Part shown: positions 27,640 to 39,636 of the stretch, in pieces
How the letters are laid out: every line of letters starts with the position of its first letter
Numbering within the stretch: position 1 is the stretch's first letter
NCBI GenBank assembly: GCA_004154925.1
Contig: QJNS01000333.1
Coordinates: 1 to 64,000, forward strand
Length of the DNA: 64,000 nucleotides
Source: Monosporascus cannonballus
Lineage: Eukaryota; Ascomycota; Sordariomycetes; Xylariales
Reading direction: 5' to 3'
Notes under the pieces: generated by a model
What the model saw: the letters and a program-made list of their open reading frames with translations, nothing else
What the model was told of the DNA's origin: nothing
The model's database searches: none
Position numbers and translations under genes: made by a program

Positions 27640-30600
27640 ATATAGGAAATAATTTATGGAATTATAATAATAATTTAATTAATTACTGTTAGAGGTTTAC
27701 GTTAAATAAAGGTTCCTGGTTTATAAAATAATATTTACGGATATTTTTAGCGTGGAAGACAATTAAGATAAAAAGCATTTTACTTTTAATTATTTTTATA
27801 AATTAATATTAAAGTTAGGAAATACCTTATTATAAAAAGACATTAAGCTGAAGCAAATGAATAATATAGCAAATAAGGCAGCACGTTATTAAGACGTTTT
27901 AAAAAAAAGGCAAAAAAGACCGATTATTTTTCGTTAACAATATTAATAAAAATAAACGATTTTATTATAACGTTTTTATGAAACAATTTCAAAGCAAATT
28001 AAAGGCGTTATATAAAAATAATAAGGACGGTAGAGGTTCTTATATTTAAAAGGTAAATAATTGCCTATTTAATTTCGATTGAAATAAATTTATACGATTT
28101 AATACTTTTAACTTTTATAAGGGCTTATTTAAATGTTATAACTATAGGAAATTAGACTATAAAAATATAAATAACAAAGTTAAAAGAGATATAAGAATTT
28201 TGTTATCCCAGCTATATAAAAACGAATCTTCGAAAGCCGTATAAAACATTATAATGTATAACGATAAATTAATTTAATTTTTAGATATAAACCTAAAAAG
28301 AAAAGCCGGAATAAGCGTATACGTTTAATTTATTTCGGCTAATAATTAAAAAAAAGTCAGAATAAAGCCAGTTTTTTTTAAAAAAGGTACTTATTAAAAG
28401 AAATACGGGAGCTGTAATAATATAAATAAAAGTAGATATCGGAATATAGGTAAACACTATACGTAGAAGGTTAACGAAAAAATTTAACTTCCAATTAATT
28501 TCCGTAGATATTCCGGGTCTTATCGGCGCTAACGGCGTATATATTCAGTGTTATAAAGCTTACGAGATTCTTATTAACATAATATATAATAACGGAAATA
28601 AACGAAAATTTAAGCAAATTTGTTTTATAATATGGCGTAATCGAAAAACGCTTAATTTCTTATTATCCAAACTAGGAATAAGTAAGTTAAGCGTTTCATT
28701 AAATATAGCCATATTTTAATAGTTATATAGATTATTATAAAAGGTTAACCGATAGAAAATTAAAAACACAGCGTTTTCCGATAAATAAATTTATACTGTT
28801 AATATAGCAGGTTTAGCCGATAAATTAGAGATTCCAGAATTTAAAACATAATAAAAACGGGATATAATTAACCTTTTTATATACATAGAAAGCTTCTAGC
28901 GAATATATTCCGAAAAAATAGCGAAAGAATTTTTTTAGTTATTAAGTGCAAAATATGTAATAAATCTAATCCTAGGAAATATATTTTTATTTGGCATAAT
29001 TTACCTGATTTCGGAAACTTAACGAAAAATATTTGAAAAATACATTGGAAAAAAACCTAAAAGCAGAGTAAATAGGTTACTTAAAAGCGGACGTAAAAAT
29101 ACTAATATTATTTGTGCTTACAAAAGACGGTAATTTCCAATTATACGTCGATTATAAAAGGTTAAATCGGGTAATTATAAAAAACTGATATTTTTTATCT
29201 TTAATTTTAAAAGTAATAAATCGCTTAAAGTTAATTAAGATATTTTCGAAAATTAATTTTAAAAATATTGATTCTCGTATTAGAATTAAATATGGTAATT
29301 GATAAAAAACCGTTTTCCGAATATAGTACGGATAATTTAAATATATAGTTATGTTATTTGGCTTTATTAATACGTTAGTAATATTTTAGGCCTATATATT
29401 TAAGATATTAATTAAATTAATTAACCATAAGTATATAATATAAACAAATAATATAATTATTTATTTAAATAAGAAAAAAGAATATGTAAAATATTTTTAA
29501 CTGGTTTACGCATAATTGTTATAATATTAATAATTTGTCAAAATCTGTAAATGTAAATTTTTTAAAAAAGAAATAAAGTTTTAAAAACTTATAATTAATA
29601 CTGACGGTTTGGAATAGACTGTCGACGGGTCGATATTATCGAAATTTGGCCAAAGTCAAAGTTAATTTATAATATTTAAGTATTTTTGGGATTCGCAAAT
29701 TTTTATTAGAAGTTTATTGCTTATTATATACGTATTACCGAATTTATTATTAAATTCTTTAAAGAAACGTAAGACAAAGGTAAAATAACAAAATTCTAAT
29801 AGCCTAAAAAGGTTAAAAAGGTGTTCTCGAGCTTAAAAAAATGTCTTTTAGTCGGCGACCATTTTCCGATATTTGGATAACGCTAAAAATATTAAGATTG
29901 AAATAAACGTTTTGGTAAAAGCTATATTAGAGATATTTTTATAAAAATACGGAAAGTATTAACGTTTAATTGCATATTAATTACGAAAATTAAATCAAAC
30001 TAAAAAAATAGATCATAAAATAATAAAAATTATTAGCAATTATAAAAAATCTAAAATATTAACGGCAATACCTTAAAAGTACGAAATCTGGTTTGAATAT
30101 TTATTAATTATATGGGATTAAAAATATAATAAAAACGCCGGCGCGTAACGCTAAAAGGAGATTAACCCAATAGGTTTACCGTTTTACGTAATTTAATTTT
30201 AATATCTAATATTAACCGGAAGTCGTTAATCGAGCGGATGAGCTATTTAAATACCCGGATTACATATTAAAGAAAATAGCGTATAAAGATATAATCCTTA
30301 TATTATTTAAAAGATTCGAATTTACGAACAATATACCAGAAAACGTAAGAAAACGGTTATAAATATATAATACAATTTAAAATATTATAAAAGAGTAAAA
30401 AGTCTTATAAAAATAACGCAAAATTCGTTTGTTATAAACTTTCCAGATAGATTTTAGATAACGAAAATTCAGGTAATTATTATCAGTGTAAAAAGAGCGA
30501 AAAACTTTTCTTATACGATCGCAGGAATTTTTTTTAAAAAAAAGAAAAATAAAAAATTATATATTTGTCGAATTTATCGCTTACGAATAATAATATAAAC

Positions 30601-30946
30601 GTAAATTATAACAGTAATATAATTAAGGGTTCAATAACGGTAGCCGCAAATTATAACCGTATTACGTTCGGATTCCGAAAAGTTTAAAGAGGACCAAATT
30701 GGTATTAAGGCTATTATTTATAATTAATATATCTTACTTTTTTGACAAAAAAGCTGGTCAAAAACGAAACGATATTACAGCTGAAAGTTTTCCGATAGTT
30801 TTATAATTAAGTTTGAAAATTGCAAACTAAGGACTTAAATATTATGAAATTAATCCGAGTAACTGGACGCCAAACCGGAATAAAAAATATTTTCTAAATT
30901 TAAATAAAGTTTTATATTATTAGGATAAATTTGTAATTTCATTATA
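27640..30946 (+). pseudogene. Older chromovirus (host element): gag, RT and RNase H remnants
   Basis: Plus-strand sequence holding a different Gypsy family from elements 1-3. A zinc knuckle near 28125-28165 reads KCYNYRKLDYKN, with ligands changed to tyrosine. RT begins with 'FQLYVDYKRLN' near 29135-29170, matching the 'xLCVDYRxLN' motif of Tf1/sushi-type RTs. RNase H-like sequence follows to about 30.3 kb. The reading is cut at 30946 by a minus-strand element and resumes at 36717. The upstream part is probably interrupted by elements 2 and 3: 13617-13767 and 20484-20968 become contiguous once these are removed. Confidence 0.75.
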
Positions 30947-31096
30947 TGTCACGGCGCTGTACGTCTCTTGGGTTTTTGGAAGATATTCTATTATTATACG
31001 AGGAAAAAAGAAAAAAGCTATTTAGCAAACGCGCAGCGCTTGCATATATATAGCGAAACGGCGGCTTAAATAAGCCGCTTTGCTAGTGCCGTAATA
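30947..31096 (-). repeat. 3' LTR (150 bp) of element 4
   Basis: 150 bp. The end CCGTAACA is changed to CCGTAATA. It is the same repeat as the solo copies at 6262-6411 and 13467-13616, including the GCGGCTTAAATAAGCCGC palindrome. Confidence 0.9.
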
Positions 31097-31883
31097 ATAA
31101 CCCTCCTTTTTTAAGGCAATTATCTTTAATTATATAAAAAAAGAAAAATAAAAAACATAAATACATTTCTCGGATTCGAACCTTAGCTAGCTGGTGGCGT
31201 ACTAGGTATCGCAGAACGTTATAACGTTAGTATGGCGTACGCGCGGTATAACCGAAATACGGCCGCGCCAGTGGCCGGGTGGCGGGGTACCGTATAAAAA
31301 ATACATAACGCCAATTTCGATACGGAAATGGTAATGTCGTCGTACGAGATGTTATTAGCCCGATTGGATTTTGCTGCATATCCGCCTTTACCGTTTTCGC
31401 AATATAAATACCAGATTTCCCTTTAATTTTTATCCCTTATTTTTCCGTTATTTTTACGACGTTTTTTTATTTCCCGTTTTATAATTCTTTTTCGTTATTG
31501 TAACGATACTTTTTTAACTTTATACTATTTATATAGCGCCCGTTTACGCGAAACGGCTATATATAATTTATTTTAAATATATCCTTTTTAATTATAATAC
31601 CGATATTTAAAAAAAAAATGCCCTTTTTCCGTTACCGGTTCGCGTTAGTTATAACGGTAAAATATATATTTTATATTAAATGGCAAAAGGTATATTAATT
31701 AATAAGTTATACGTATTATAATATTAATATTACCTTTATGAGATATTATTATTATGTTAATTTTTTAACGTATAACCGGCGCAAAGCGTTTAAGGCGATT
31801 CTCTCAATTTAAATACTTTTTTTTATTAGGTAGATTTTTATTTTTACGTTAACCGTAACGATAATAACGAACCGATCTTCGAC

Positions 31884-32013
31884 TGTTACGGCTTGGTCCA
31901 CCGTAAGAGCTCCAGTATATATGCAGCTGTAAGCACCAGGATGATTGCCACAATTGCGATCATTCCACTGATCTTTTGCCCTGGTGGCGTAATGGCATGG
32001 TGCAGCCATAACA
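31884..32013. mobile_element. 130-bp TG...CA element, copy 1
   Basis: 130 bp from TGTTACGGCT to AGCCATAACA (10-bp imperfect inverted ends, TG/CA termini). A perfect 5-bp target duplication, TCGAC, lies at 31879-31883 and 32014-32018. It is nested in element 4 and matches 41601-41730. It is too short to code for anything. It is either a solo LTR of an element not seen here or a non-autonomous element. Overlapping short open frames on both strands here are not genes. Confidence 0.9.
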
Positions 32014-32819
32014 TCGACGATAACGGCAATAAAACGTACGCGTACTTTAACGGTTTTTGTGGGGAATTTTGCAGGGCAGTATTTTAACTTTATATCACCT
32101 TTAAAATGGTCGAAAAAACTTATTATATTACGTTTGGTATAACGGATGCGAACAAAAAATTTAAAATTATCCCTTAATTACGGTTACGTCTTTAATATTG
32201 CTTGTAAAAAGATAAAATCGATTACTTTACGTAAATTGCCGCCCGGCAGGCTTTAATATAAATTTATAACCTTTATTTTGCGGATAACGTCGTATATATA
32301 CCAAAACGTAAATTTCGTAATAATATAATATTAATTTTACGATAATAAGATAACGCTTAAATTACTGCCTAAAAAAACGATCGAATATTATTTAATTATT
32401 AATAATGAAACGTATTAATTATAAACGTTAATTAAACACGTTTGTCATTATAAAATATATATTCTTATTTACTATAAATATATTCTTATATCGCCTTATA
32501 ATCGGTTTTCGTAACTTTAAACGCTTTATAAATATTTTGTTTAAACCGTTTGTAAATTAAATTCGTAAACGTTCTCAAAATATTGCTAATTAATATGGAC
32601 GACCTATAGGTGTTATCGATTAATGCGTTTATCGGTTAGCTGGCATCTATAGCATATGCTCTAAAGGAGGTTTTTTATCGTTCGAGTAAAAATATCGTTT
32701 AATATCGATATATCACCTTATCGTTAGTCGTATTATAACAGTTTGCAGGTTAAGCGCCGGGCTAACGCAATAATACGTCCGGAACTATAACCATTTTTTT
32801 AATTTATAAATTATTTAAA

Positions 32820-33720
32820 ACCGGAAATTGTTAAAAAATTCTAATTAACGTGTTTAATATTAATTTAAAAATTTTATAATAACGAAATATAATAAATTCT
32901 TATAATTAATAATAATTTATACGGGGTTTTCGGCTTTTTATAATTTCAGACGTTATGTTTCGAAAACTTTAACGATAATTAAAATTTTTTTATCGTAAAT
33001 TTCGTAATTATATTTTGCTAAATTATGTTTTATTAAAAAAAGGCGATAGGCCGTAAAACGCCTAATATATTGTATTACAAAAATAGTTTTCTTAACGCTT
33101 AATTGGAAATATCGATTTTTAAGATTGTTTTCCACCGAAAGTTATAATATAATAAAATCGGTACCGTAAAAAAAGCATTTTTAAGATGTTAAAAAGCCGT
33201 TACGGCATTTTTATTAAAACTTTTATTTATTTCATTTTATTTATTAAAATAATTAAGGTCCTTGCGATTAACGAAAAGTTTTTTATAAATTGCTAGTAAA
33301 AATTCGCGAAACCGAAAAAACGTTATAATTTTTATAATATTTCGGAAACCTTTTATTATTAAATAATTTTAATTCTTTTGAAAGTTTAAAATAATACCGT
33401 CGGTAAGAATTCTTAAGCCTAAATAACGAATTATTTTACGTATATAATATTTATAAATTATTTGCCTTTTATTATAAATTTAATTATTATGAAAATAAAT
33501 TATAATATATTTATTTAAATGGTCGAATAACATATATTTTTATCTTATTAAAACGAATTCGAGGCGTTTATTATATCGAAATTTATAATAAAGTATTTGA
33601 ATAACCTAAATCGGGTTATAAAAAGTATTTTTTATTCGTTTTTAAAGATAATATGCAAATAATTAAAAATTGTAATAATATCGAATTTCGTAAATATTTA
33701 CGCCGAATAAAAAACGTTTA
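32820..33720 (-). pseudogene. RT/RNase H remnant of element 4
   Basis: Minus-strand fragments. Near 33060-32940 the RNase H motif 'NYEIYDKKxLIIVKVFE' is well kept, compared with the 'NYEIYDKELLAIVxAFE' pattern of Gypsy elements. It is followed by 'NYKNLLYF', the counterpart of TDHKNLxYF. Higher coordinates (about 33300-33720) carry RT-like pieces such as 'RFRLFKYF'. Stops interrupt every frame. Confidence 0.8.
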
Positions 33721-36566
33721 ATATTTTCCGGATTAAAGGAATAAAATAACGGTTTTTTACCGTAACGTTATTAAAGTTACGGTAATTAACGTAAATACGT
33801 ATTTTATTTTTTAGCTTTTTTAGGAATAAAATAAAGGTTATTATTAAAAAATATTAAAGCAAATAAAACCTTTTTTAAGTAATTATCAATATATTTTTAT
33901 ATTACTAATAATTCAGAAAAAAATATAACCTTTCCGCGGTTATATAATAACGTTTAATTTTAAAACAATTTGATTTTATAATCGAAAAGTCGGTACGGTA
34001 ATAAGGAATTGGCGTTACGAAAAACGAACGCTTTTGTTAAATTATAGTATTTAAGTAATAAGTTTTTTAAAATCTCGGTAAATATTGCCGGTAATTTGCC
34101 GTTAAAATATTTTTGTATATTTTTTCGATTATATAACGTAATTAGGCCGTTTTGGTTATTTAATTATAAAAGGTCCATAATCTAAGAGAAATAATATCCG
34201 GATCGATATTATCGTTTTAGATAAAAATGTTACGCAAAACCGTAATAAACGTTAACGATACCGTTTTATTTACGGATAATAGCTAAAAACGTAAAGTAAC
34301 GATTTTATGTAATACGTTTATAAGGGCGAAAAATCTCGCCAAAAATATAAAATTTATTATTACGTTTTTTATGCGGTAAAACGTTAAGAAATTAATAGCG
34401 CGAAATAATCGTACCGTTACGGATATAACATTAAAATAAGGTAAAAAAAGTTAAAAAAATAAGAGGTAATTTTGTCGAAAACGAAAAGGCTGGAAATTCC
34501 GATATCGTTTCGTTATTTATACGTATTATTCCTGCCGTTTAATCGATTAACGGATTATGTTTTCGAAATTAAGATAACTTGAAAATAACGTTAAAACCGT
34601 TTAAAGGCCATCGGTAAAAAATAAGATTTTTCGTAACGGAACTTATACGAAATCGTACCGTATAAGCCGTTATAACCGAACCGGTTATAATTTTATTTGT
34701 TAATTTAAATTAACGGGGTTAGTAGGTGAAATAATAAAGGATATTATTTTGGCGCGCAAAATTATTATTAATAAATCTTATAAGTAAATATTCGTAATTT
34801 ATTATGAACCGTACTAGTAATATTGCGTTATCGTTAAATTATAAATATAACAAAACGGAAAAATGTATTAGGACTTATAAAACGCATATATAAGTTTAAT
34901 ATATTATAAATTTAATAATTTAATAAACGTTTTCAATCGCAATTTATTTTAAAAATTAAGTATTTTTTATTACGCCGTATTAATATTTAATTACGGCGTT
35001 ATAAACGTTACATTAATTATTACAGATCGCGAACGCCGGTTAAGGTATATAAAAGAATAATATCCTTTTTTTATAATATATATAAAGGTTTAACTTATGC
35101 CGACGTAACTTTTTTTCTTTCATTAAAAGGGGGAGGGGCTCGGTAACTTCGGTTATTACCGTATTTAGCTATATAAGTTCGGGCTTAAAAGGTATCGGGA
35201 CGTTCGGCAAACGTTATAATATCACTTTATTGGCAGTTTGGCTTTTGGCTATACGTTTACGGAAAATCCGATTTGCTATATTATTAAAAAGGTTTTTAAA
35301 AAGCCGTATTTACTCTTAATTATTTTCGGAGACAAGGTACTGTACTTACGGAACGAAAACTTTTTAAAATACCTTATTAACTTTTTATTATAATGCGATA
35401 ATATGTAAAGTTAACAGTTGCCGGCTTTAATTAATTAGGTATATAAAGTTGTCGATAAAATCGGCAAATATTATTACGCCTTATTCTAAGGCTTAAAAAT
35501 CCTTATAAGCTTAAGTTAATATATTAATAATAATGTAAATATGGTTTAATAATAAAAATATATCGTTTATATGCCGTTATTTTTACGGTTACGTTTCGGA
35601 ATTCGTAAGTTATACTGTTATATTATCGACCTTATTACGTATACGTAAATAAATATTACCTTGGAACTATTAAGGTATATATAAAATATGGTTTATAATT
35701 AAAAACTAAGTATTTTAATTAATAGCAAATTTTAAATATATTAAGAAATACCAATTAATATATTTTTAACGAATTATTAAATTTTTAACGTCGCCCTTAA
35801 ATATAGGCGGTTTAAAACTATAAAGACGGTAATTATCCGTTATCTCGAAAAGGGTATATCGTAAATCCGCTAAGGATTAAATAACGCCGAATTATTGAAT
35901 TATTTTAAATAAAATGTTAACAAATAACGATAATATGCCTTTTATAACCGTAATTTATTATAATAACCATTTTACGACAGTTAGGTATTTCCGTAAATAA
36001 GGACTTTTAAGGACGGATTATTCCGTTTATCGTAATAATTATTTTGCGATTATAAAACGTTTACGAAGCTGATTTCGTTCGGCTATAACTTAATCCGCGG
36101 TAATTAAACGGTTATAAAATTAACGGTTTTCATATAGTAATTATTTTGCATTCGTAAATTGCTTTTTAATTTAATTATTTTCGTATTCAAAACGTTAATA
36201 GGTTTCCTTAAAATTTGCGAAAATATTTCTAAATATTTTCTAGGGATATTCGTATTATTCGAAAAGGCGCTTTAATAGTATAAAATCGTAAGTAAGCGGT
36301 ATTATAACGGCAGTTAAATAAAGGAATTTCTGAAAAAATACCTTGGAGTTCGTAAATCGAAAAAATAACGTTACGTTATTATTTTATCCATATTCAGAAA
36401 TAGGCATATTAATACCTATATTACTTTTTTTAAGGGTCGGAAGATCTAGGGATATTATGGCGAAATGGCGACATAATAACGGCGGACCTAGGGCGCGGTA
36501 TAAGCGGTATTATAACGAAACTATGTAAATTGCTATAAAATTTGTTTTTTTGAAAATATAACACAT

Positions 36567-36716
36567 TGTTACGGCGCTATACGTCTCTTGAGTTTCTGGA
36601 AGATTTTCTGTTGTTGTATAAAGAAAAAAGAAAAAAGTTATCTAGCAAGCGCGCAGCGCTTGCATATATATAGCGAAACGGCGGCTTAAATAAGCCGCTT
36701 TGCTAATGCCGGAATA
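36567..36716 (-). repeat. 5' LTR (150 bp) of element 4
   Basis: 150 bp, starting TGTTACGGCGCT and ending CTAATGCCGGAATA. It pairs with 30947-31096. The internal palindrome is fully preserved. Confidence 0.9.
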
Positions 36717-37985
36717 TTATAAGACGTTTTACGAAAATAATATATTAACTAATATTTTAATACTTTAAAGGCTAGATATATAGAATATATTCGTACGCTA
36801 AAATTAATAACCAGATGATTTTATTAAAAATATAGCAAACGATATCCAAATCACTAGAGCATAATAAAATTACGTTACAAACTATATAGATAATTATAGC
36901 TTTTGCCGTTACTGAAATAACTTTTCTAAAAAAATCTCGTCAAATTGTATTACAAGGTTTTTCAAAAGCTCAAGTTTAAACGGACTAAAGTACAACGTAA
37001 TACGGGTGGTTGTTAACCGCTTTACGAAATTAAAATTATTTATTTTTATGATTAAAACCTTAACCGTAATCAAATTAGCCCGATTGCTTTACGACGAGGT
37101 CGAATATAAATTCGGTACGCCCATCGGAATTATTAATACTAAAAACAAATTATTAATAGATTAATTCTAGGCGGAATTTTGCAAAAAACGAAAAATAAAA
37201 CGGCGAATATCGACCGTTTACTATTTGCAAACTAATAAGTAAATGGAACGTACTTATTAAATCTTAAAATATTATTTCCATTATTACGTTAATATATCTT
37301 AACGTATTTAAACAAAGTTATTACAAAATACGGAATTTGTATATAATAAAACGTAAAATGTATTTAGCGGCCGTTTTCCGTTTAAAGCCTTATATAGATA
37401 CCATCTAAAAATAATAAAATATCTTTTACAAAAATGTAAGAGATAAATACAAATAATTTAAAAACGTCTTGAAAAAATAACGGTAATTTGGCGAATAATA
37501 TACGAATATTAGAAAAAAACAACGGCAGCTCTGAAAAAGTATCATAATTAACGCTATATACTTATAAAATTCTAATTAAAATAATAAAAAAATTTATTAA
37601 CTAAACACTTTAAGTTGAAAAATAAAAAATTCGTACTTACTTATATCAGAATTACGATTAAGAAACAAATAAGTTCTTGAATATACAAAATAATTTTTCT
37701 TACCAAATACTAACACATATATAACATATTCCTAATATCCTTATTAAAACCGTAATATAACCGAAAACCGGGCGGCGTCCAAATAACGTTACCGGACCTA
37801 ATAAAAGAACAGAAAAAATAAGTGGTAAAAGATGTTGTTCGCTATCGAAACAATGGAAGGCAGTACAAATATTTGATTAAATAAAAAGGCTGGCTCGCTA
37901 AATACAATACGTAAAAACCTCGAAAACATTTCAAATGCGCGCTAAACATATTATAACGTTATAAAAAAATTAAATATATATATAT
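36717..37985 (+). pseudogene. Older chromovirus, continued: integrase and chromodomain
   Basis: This resumes the host element cut at 30946. The integrase catalytic region reads VVVNRFTKL (about 37003-37030), then 'EFGTP-like' and 'STVYYLQTNK.MERTY' near 37215-37255, the counterpart of the STAYHPQTDGQTER motif. A chromodomain is legible at about 37819-37960 (VVRYRNNGRQYKYLIK then KGW, later EP/H residues). The chromodomain places the element among chromoviruses, which target heterochromatin. No LTR for this element was recognised. Confidence 0.8.
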
Positions 37986-39508
37986 ATAAAATGAAACGAC
38001 CTAAAGGTTATAAAACAATAACAACTTTATCGGAAACTAGTTGTTTAATAATTACAAAATTATAAAAAATAATTCCAAACAAAATTAAAATATTAACGTC
38101 GAAATATTACTTAGCTATATAATTGCTTTTAAGCTTTTGGCGAATAATTACCTTATCGTATATTGGTCGAAACCCGATAAACGACGTAAAAAAAATGGAA
38201 CTTTTATTTCGAAAATAAGATTTTACGTTTAATTATTAAGCCTTACGTGAATTAATACAAGAATATCGAAAAATGATTAAAAAATATGCGACGGCAAAAA
38301 GCGAGCATATTTATTAAATTTGCCAAGTGTAGGACTCGGAAAAAACTTAGAAATATCCTATTTCTTACGAAAAGTAGAGCTCAAATAACCGGAATACAAT
38401 TTATTATTAATCGAAAATAAGGCGTCGTCCCTAAAACGTTTAACGTATTTGGGTTTGGTAATAGTTTTACCGAGTAAAACCGTTTTCCAATTATAATTAT
38501 TAATAAATATCAAAATTTTCTTAAAACGTCGAAAAACAGGCGGAAAATATTTGTAAACAAAAAATATAGCAATATAACGGTTTTCGAAAGTCGCTTTATT
38601 TATAAAAATATCTTAAAATTACGCCTAATTGAAAATTAATTACGGAATAATAATAAAAAGATCGTAATATTTATAAAAAAAACCTAAATTTACAAACCTA
38701 TAAAACGGCATTAAAACTGGACATTTATAACTATAACGGACGATTGAAAATCGATTTCCGTTGCATTAAAAAACGATACTTCTTAATAATAATTACGTTA
38801 AAGGCGAATTCGGCTTTGCGAAAAACGTTAAATTAACGACTAATCGCAATTACGTCGAAATGTTCGTATTAGGTATCCGTAATACAAATTTTCTCGAGTT
38901 CGTCGATTACTTCCTAATTATCGGTACCGAATTAAACAACTATTTAAACGGTACCTTTAAGGACGATCGAAATTTAAACAGAAATTAAACGGCAATATTA
39001 ATAATATTAAAAATAATTACTTATTACTTGAAAAATATTATGATAATAATTAATTACGATATAATTGAAGGCATCCGGAATCTAAATATCAACCGTACAG
39101 TAATCGAAATAATATTATATTACGTAAATACAATACGGCTTATTATTGCTCGTAATACAACTAATATTTATCTTACGATTAACATCGAAAAAATAACGCT
39201 AAAAAAATCCTAATTATTATTAATATTACAATACCGCTTTTCGTAAATTTTTTTATAAAAAAGAAATATGGCAAACTGAAAAAAAGGGAATTTATACGCA
39301 AATAAACGGAAAAGGCAAAATAAAAATAAAGAAAATCGAAAACCGAAAAACCGAACGAAACCCGTACGTAAAAGGAATAAATATATAAGCGTAAAAAAGA
39401 AAAAGAAAAAAGATAGACAAAATAAAATTAAAAACCGGATTATAATAAGAAATTAAACGGAATATAATTAATTACGCAATATAATACATATTAATTATTA
39501 CGACAATT
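37986..39508. other. AT-rich unassigned stretch
   Basis: 1.5 kb of AT-rich DNA after the chromodomain. Partial open frames occur, including a lysine-rich one near 39233-39400 and a 61-codon one at 39028-39213, but no domain was recognised. It may include the decayed 3' end of the host chromovirus. Confidence 0.5.
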
Positions 39509-39632
39509 TGTTACTGTATAGAAGAACAAGAGTCTAGCTATTACACCACTAAAAGTAGAACGTTGTCAGGTCGAGCCCTAACCGCCTTGTTCTGCCCTAT
39601 ATACCTACAAGGTGCCACTTGGGACTGTGACA
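39509..39632. mobile_element. 124-bp TG...CA element with tRNA-like interior
   Basis: It starts TGTTACTGT and ends ACTGTGACA, a 9-bp imperfect inverted pair with TG/CA termini like the 130- and 150-bp elements. The interior is much less AT-rich than its surroundings. GAACAAG near the left is exactly complementary to CTTGTTC near the right. AGGTCGAGCCC resembles a pol III B box (GGTTCGANYCC) at about 9 of 11 positions. No clear target duplication was found (left CAATT, right AATCA). It is a solo LTR or a tRNA-derived SINE. Confidence 0.5.
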
Positions 39633-39636
39633 AATC

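Larger units (their letters stand above)
30947..36716 (-). mobile_element. Gypsy-type element 4 with 150-bp LTRs
   Basis: 5.77 kb bounded by two 150-bp copies of the TGTYACGGC...GCCGTAACA repeat (30947-31096, 36567-36716). Outer flanks are an exact 5-bp duplication, TTATA at 30942-30946 and 36717-36721, while the flanks of each single copy do not match each other. On the minus strand a tract AAAAAAGGAGGG lies four bases before the 3' LTR, as a polypurine tract should. Minus-strand RNase H is clear near 32940-33060 (YNYEIYDKK..IIVKVFE, then NYKNLLYF). RT-like sequence lies at about 33300-33720. It is RIP-inactivated, and it was later hit by the 130-bp element at 31884-32013. Confidence 0.88.

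Noticed and set aside
31809..32087. Overlapping 64-66-codon frames on both strands
   Set aside because: They fall across the 130-bp TG...CA element and its flanks; the other copy of the element is not coding.
39520..39600. A functional tRNA gene
   Set aside because: The acceptor-like pairing and B box are present, but the D, anticodon and T arms do not fold convincingly on either strand.
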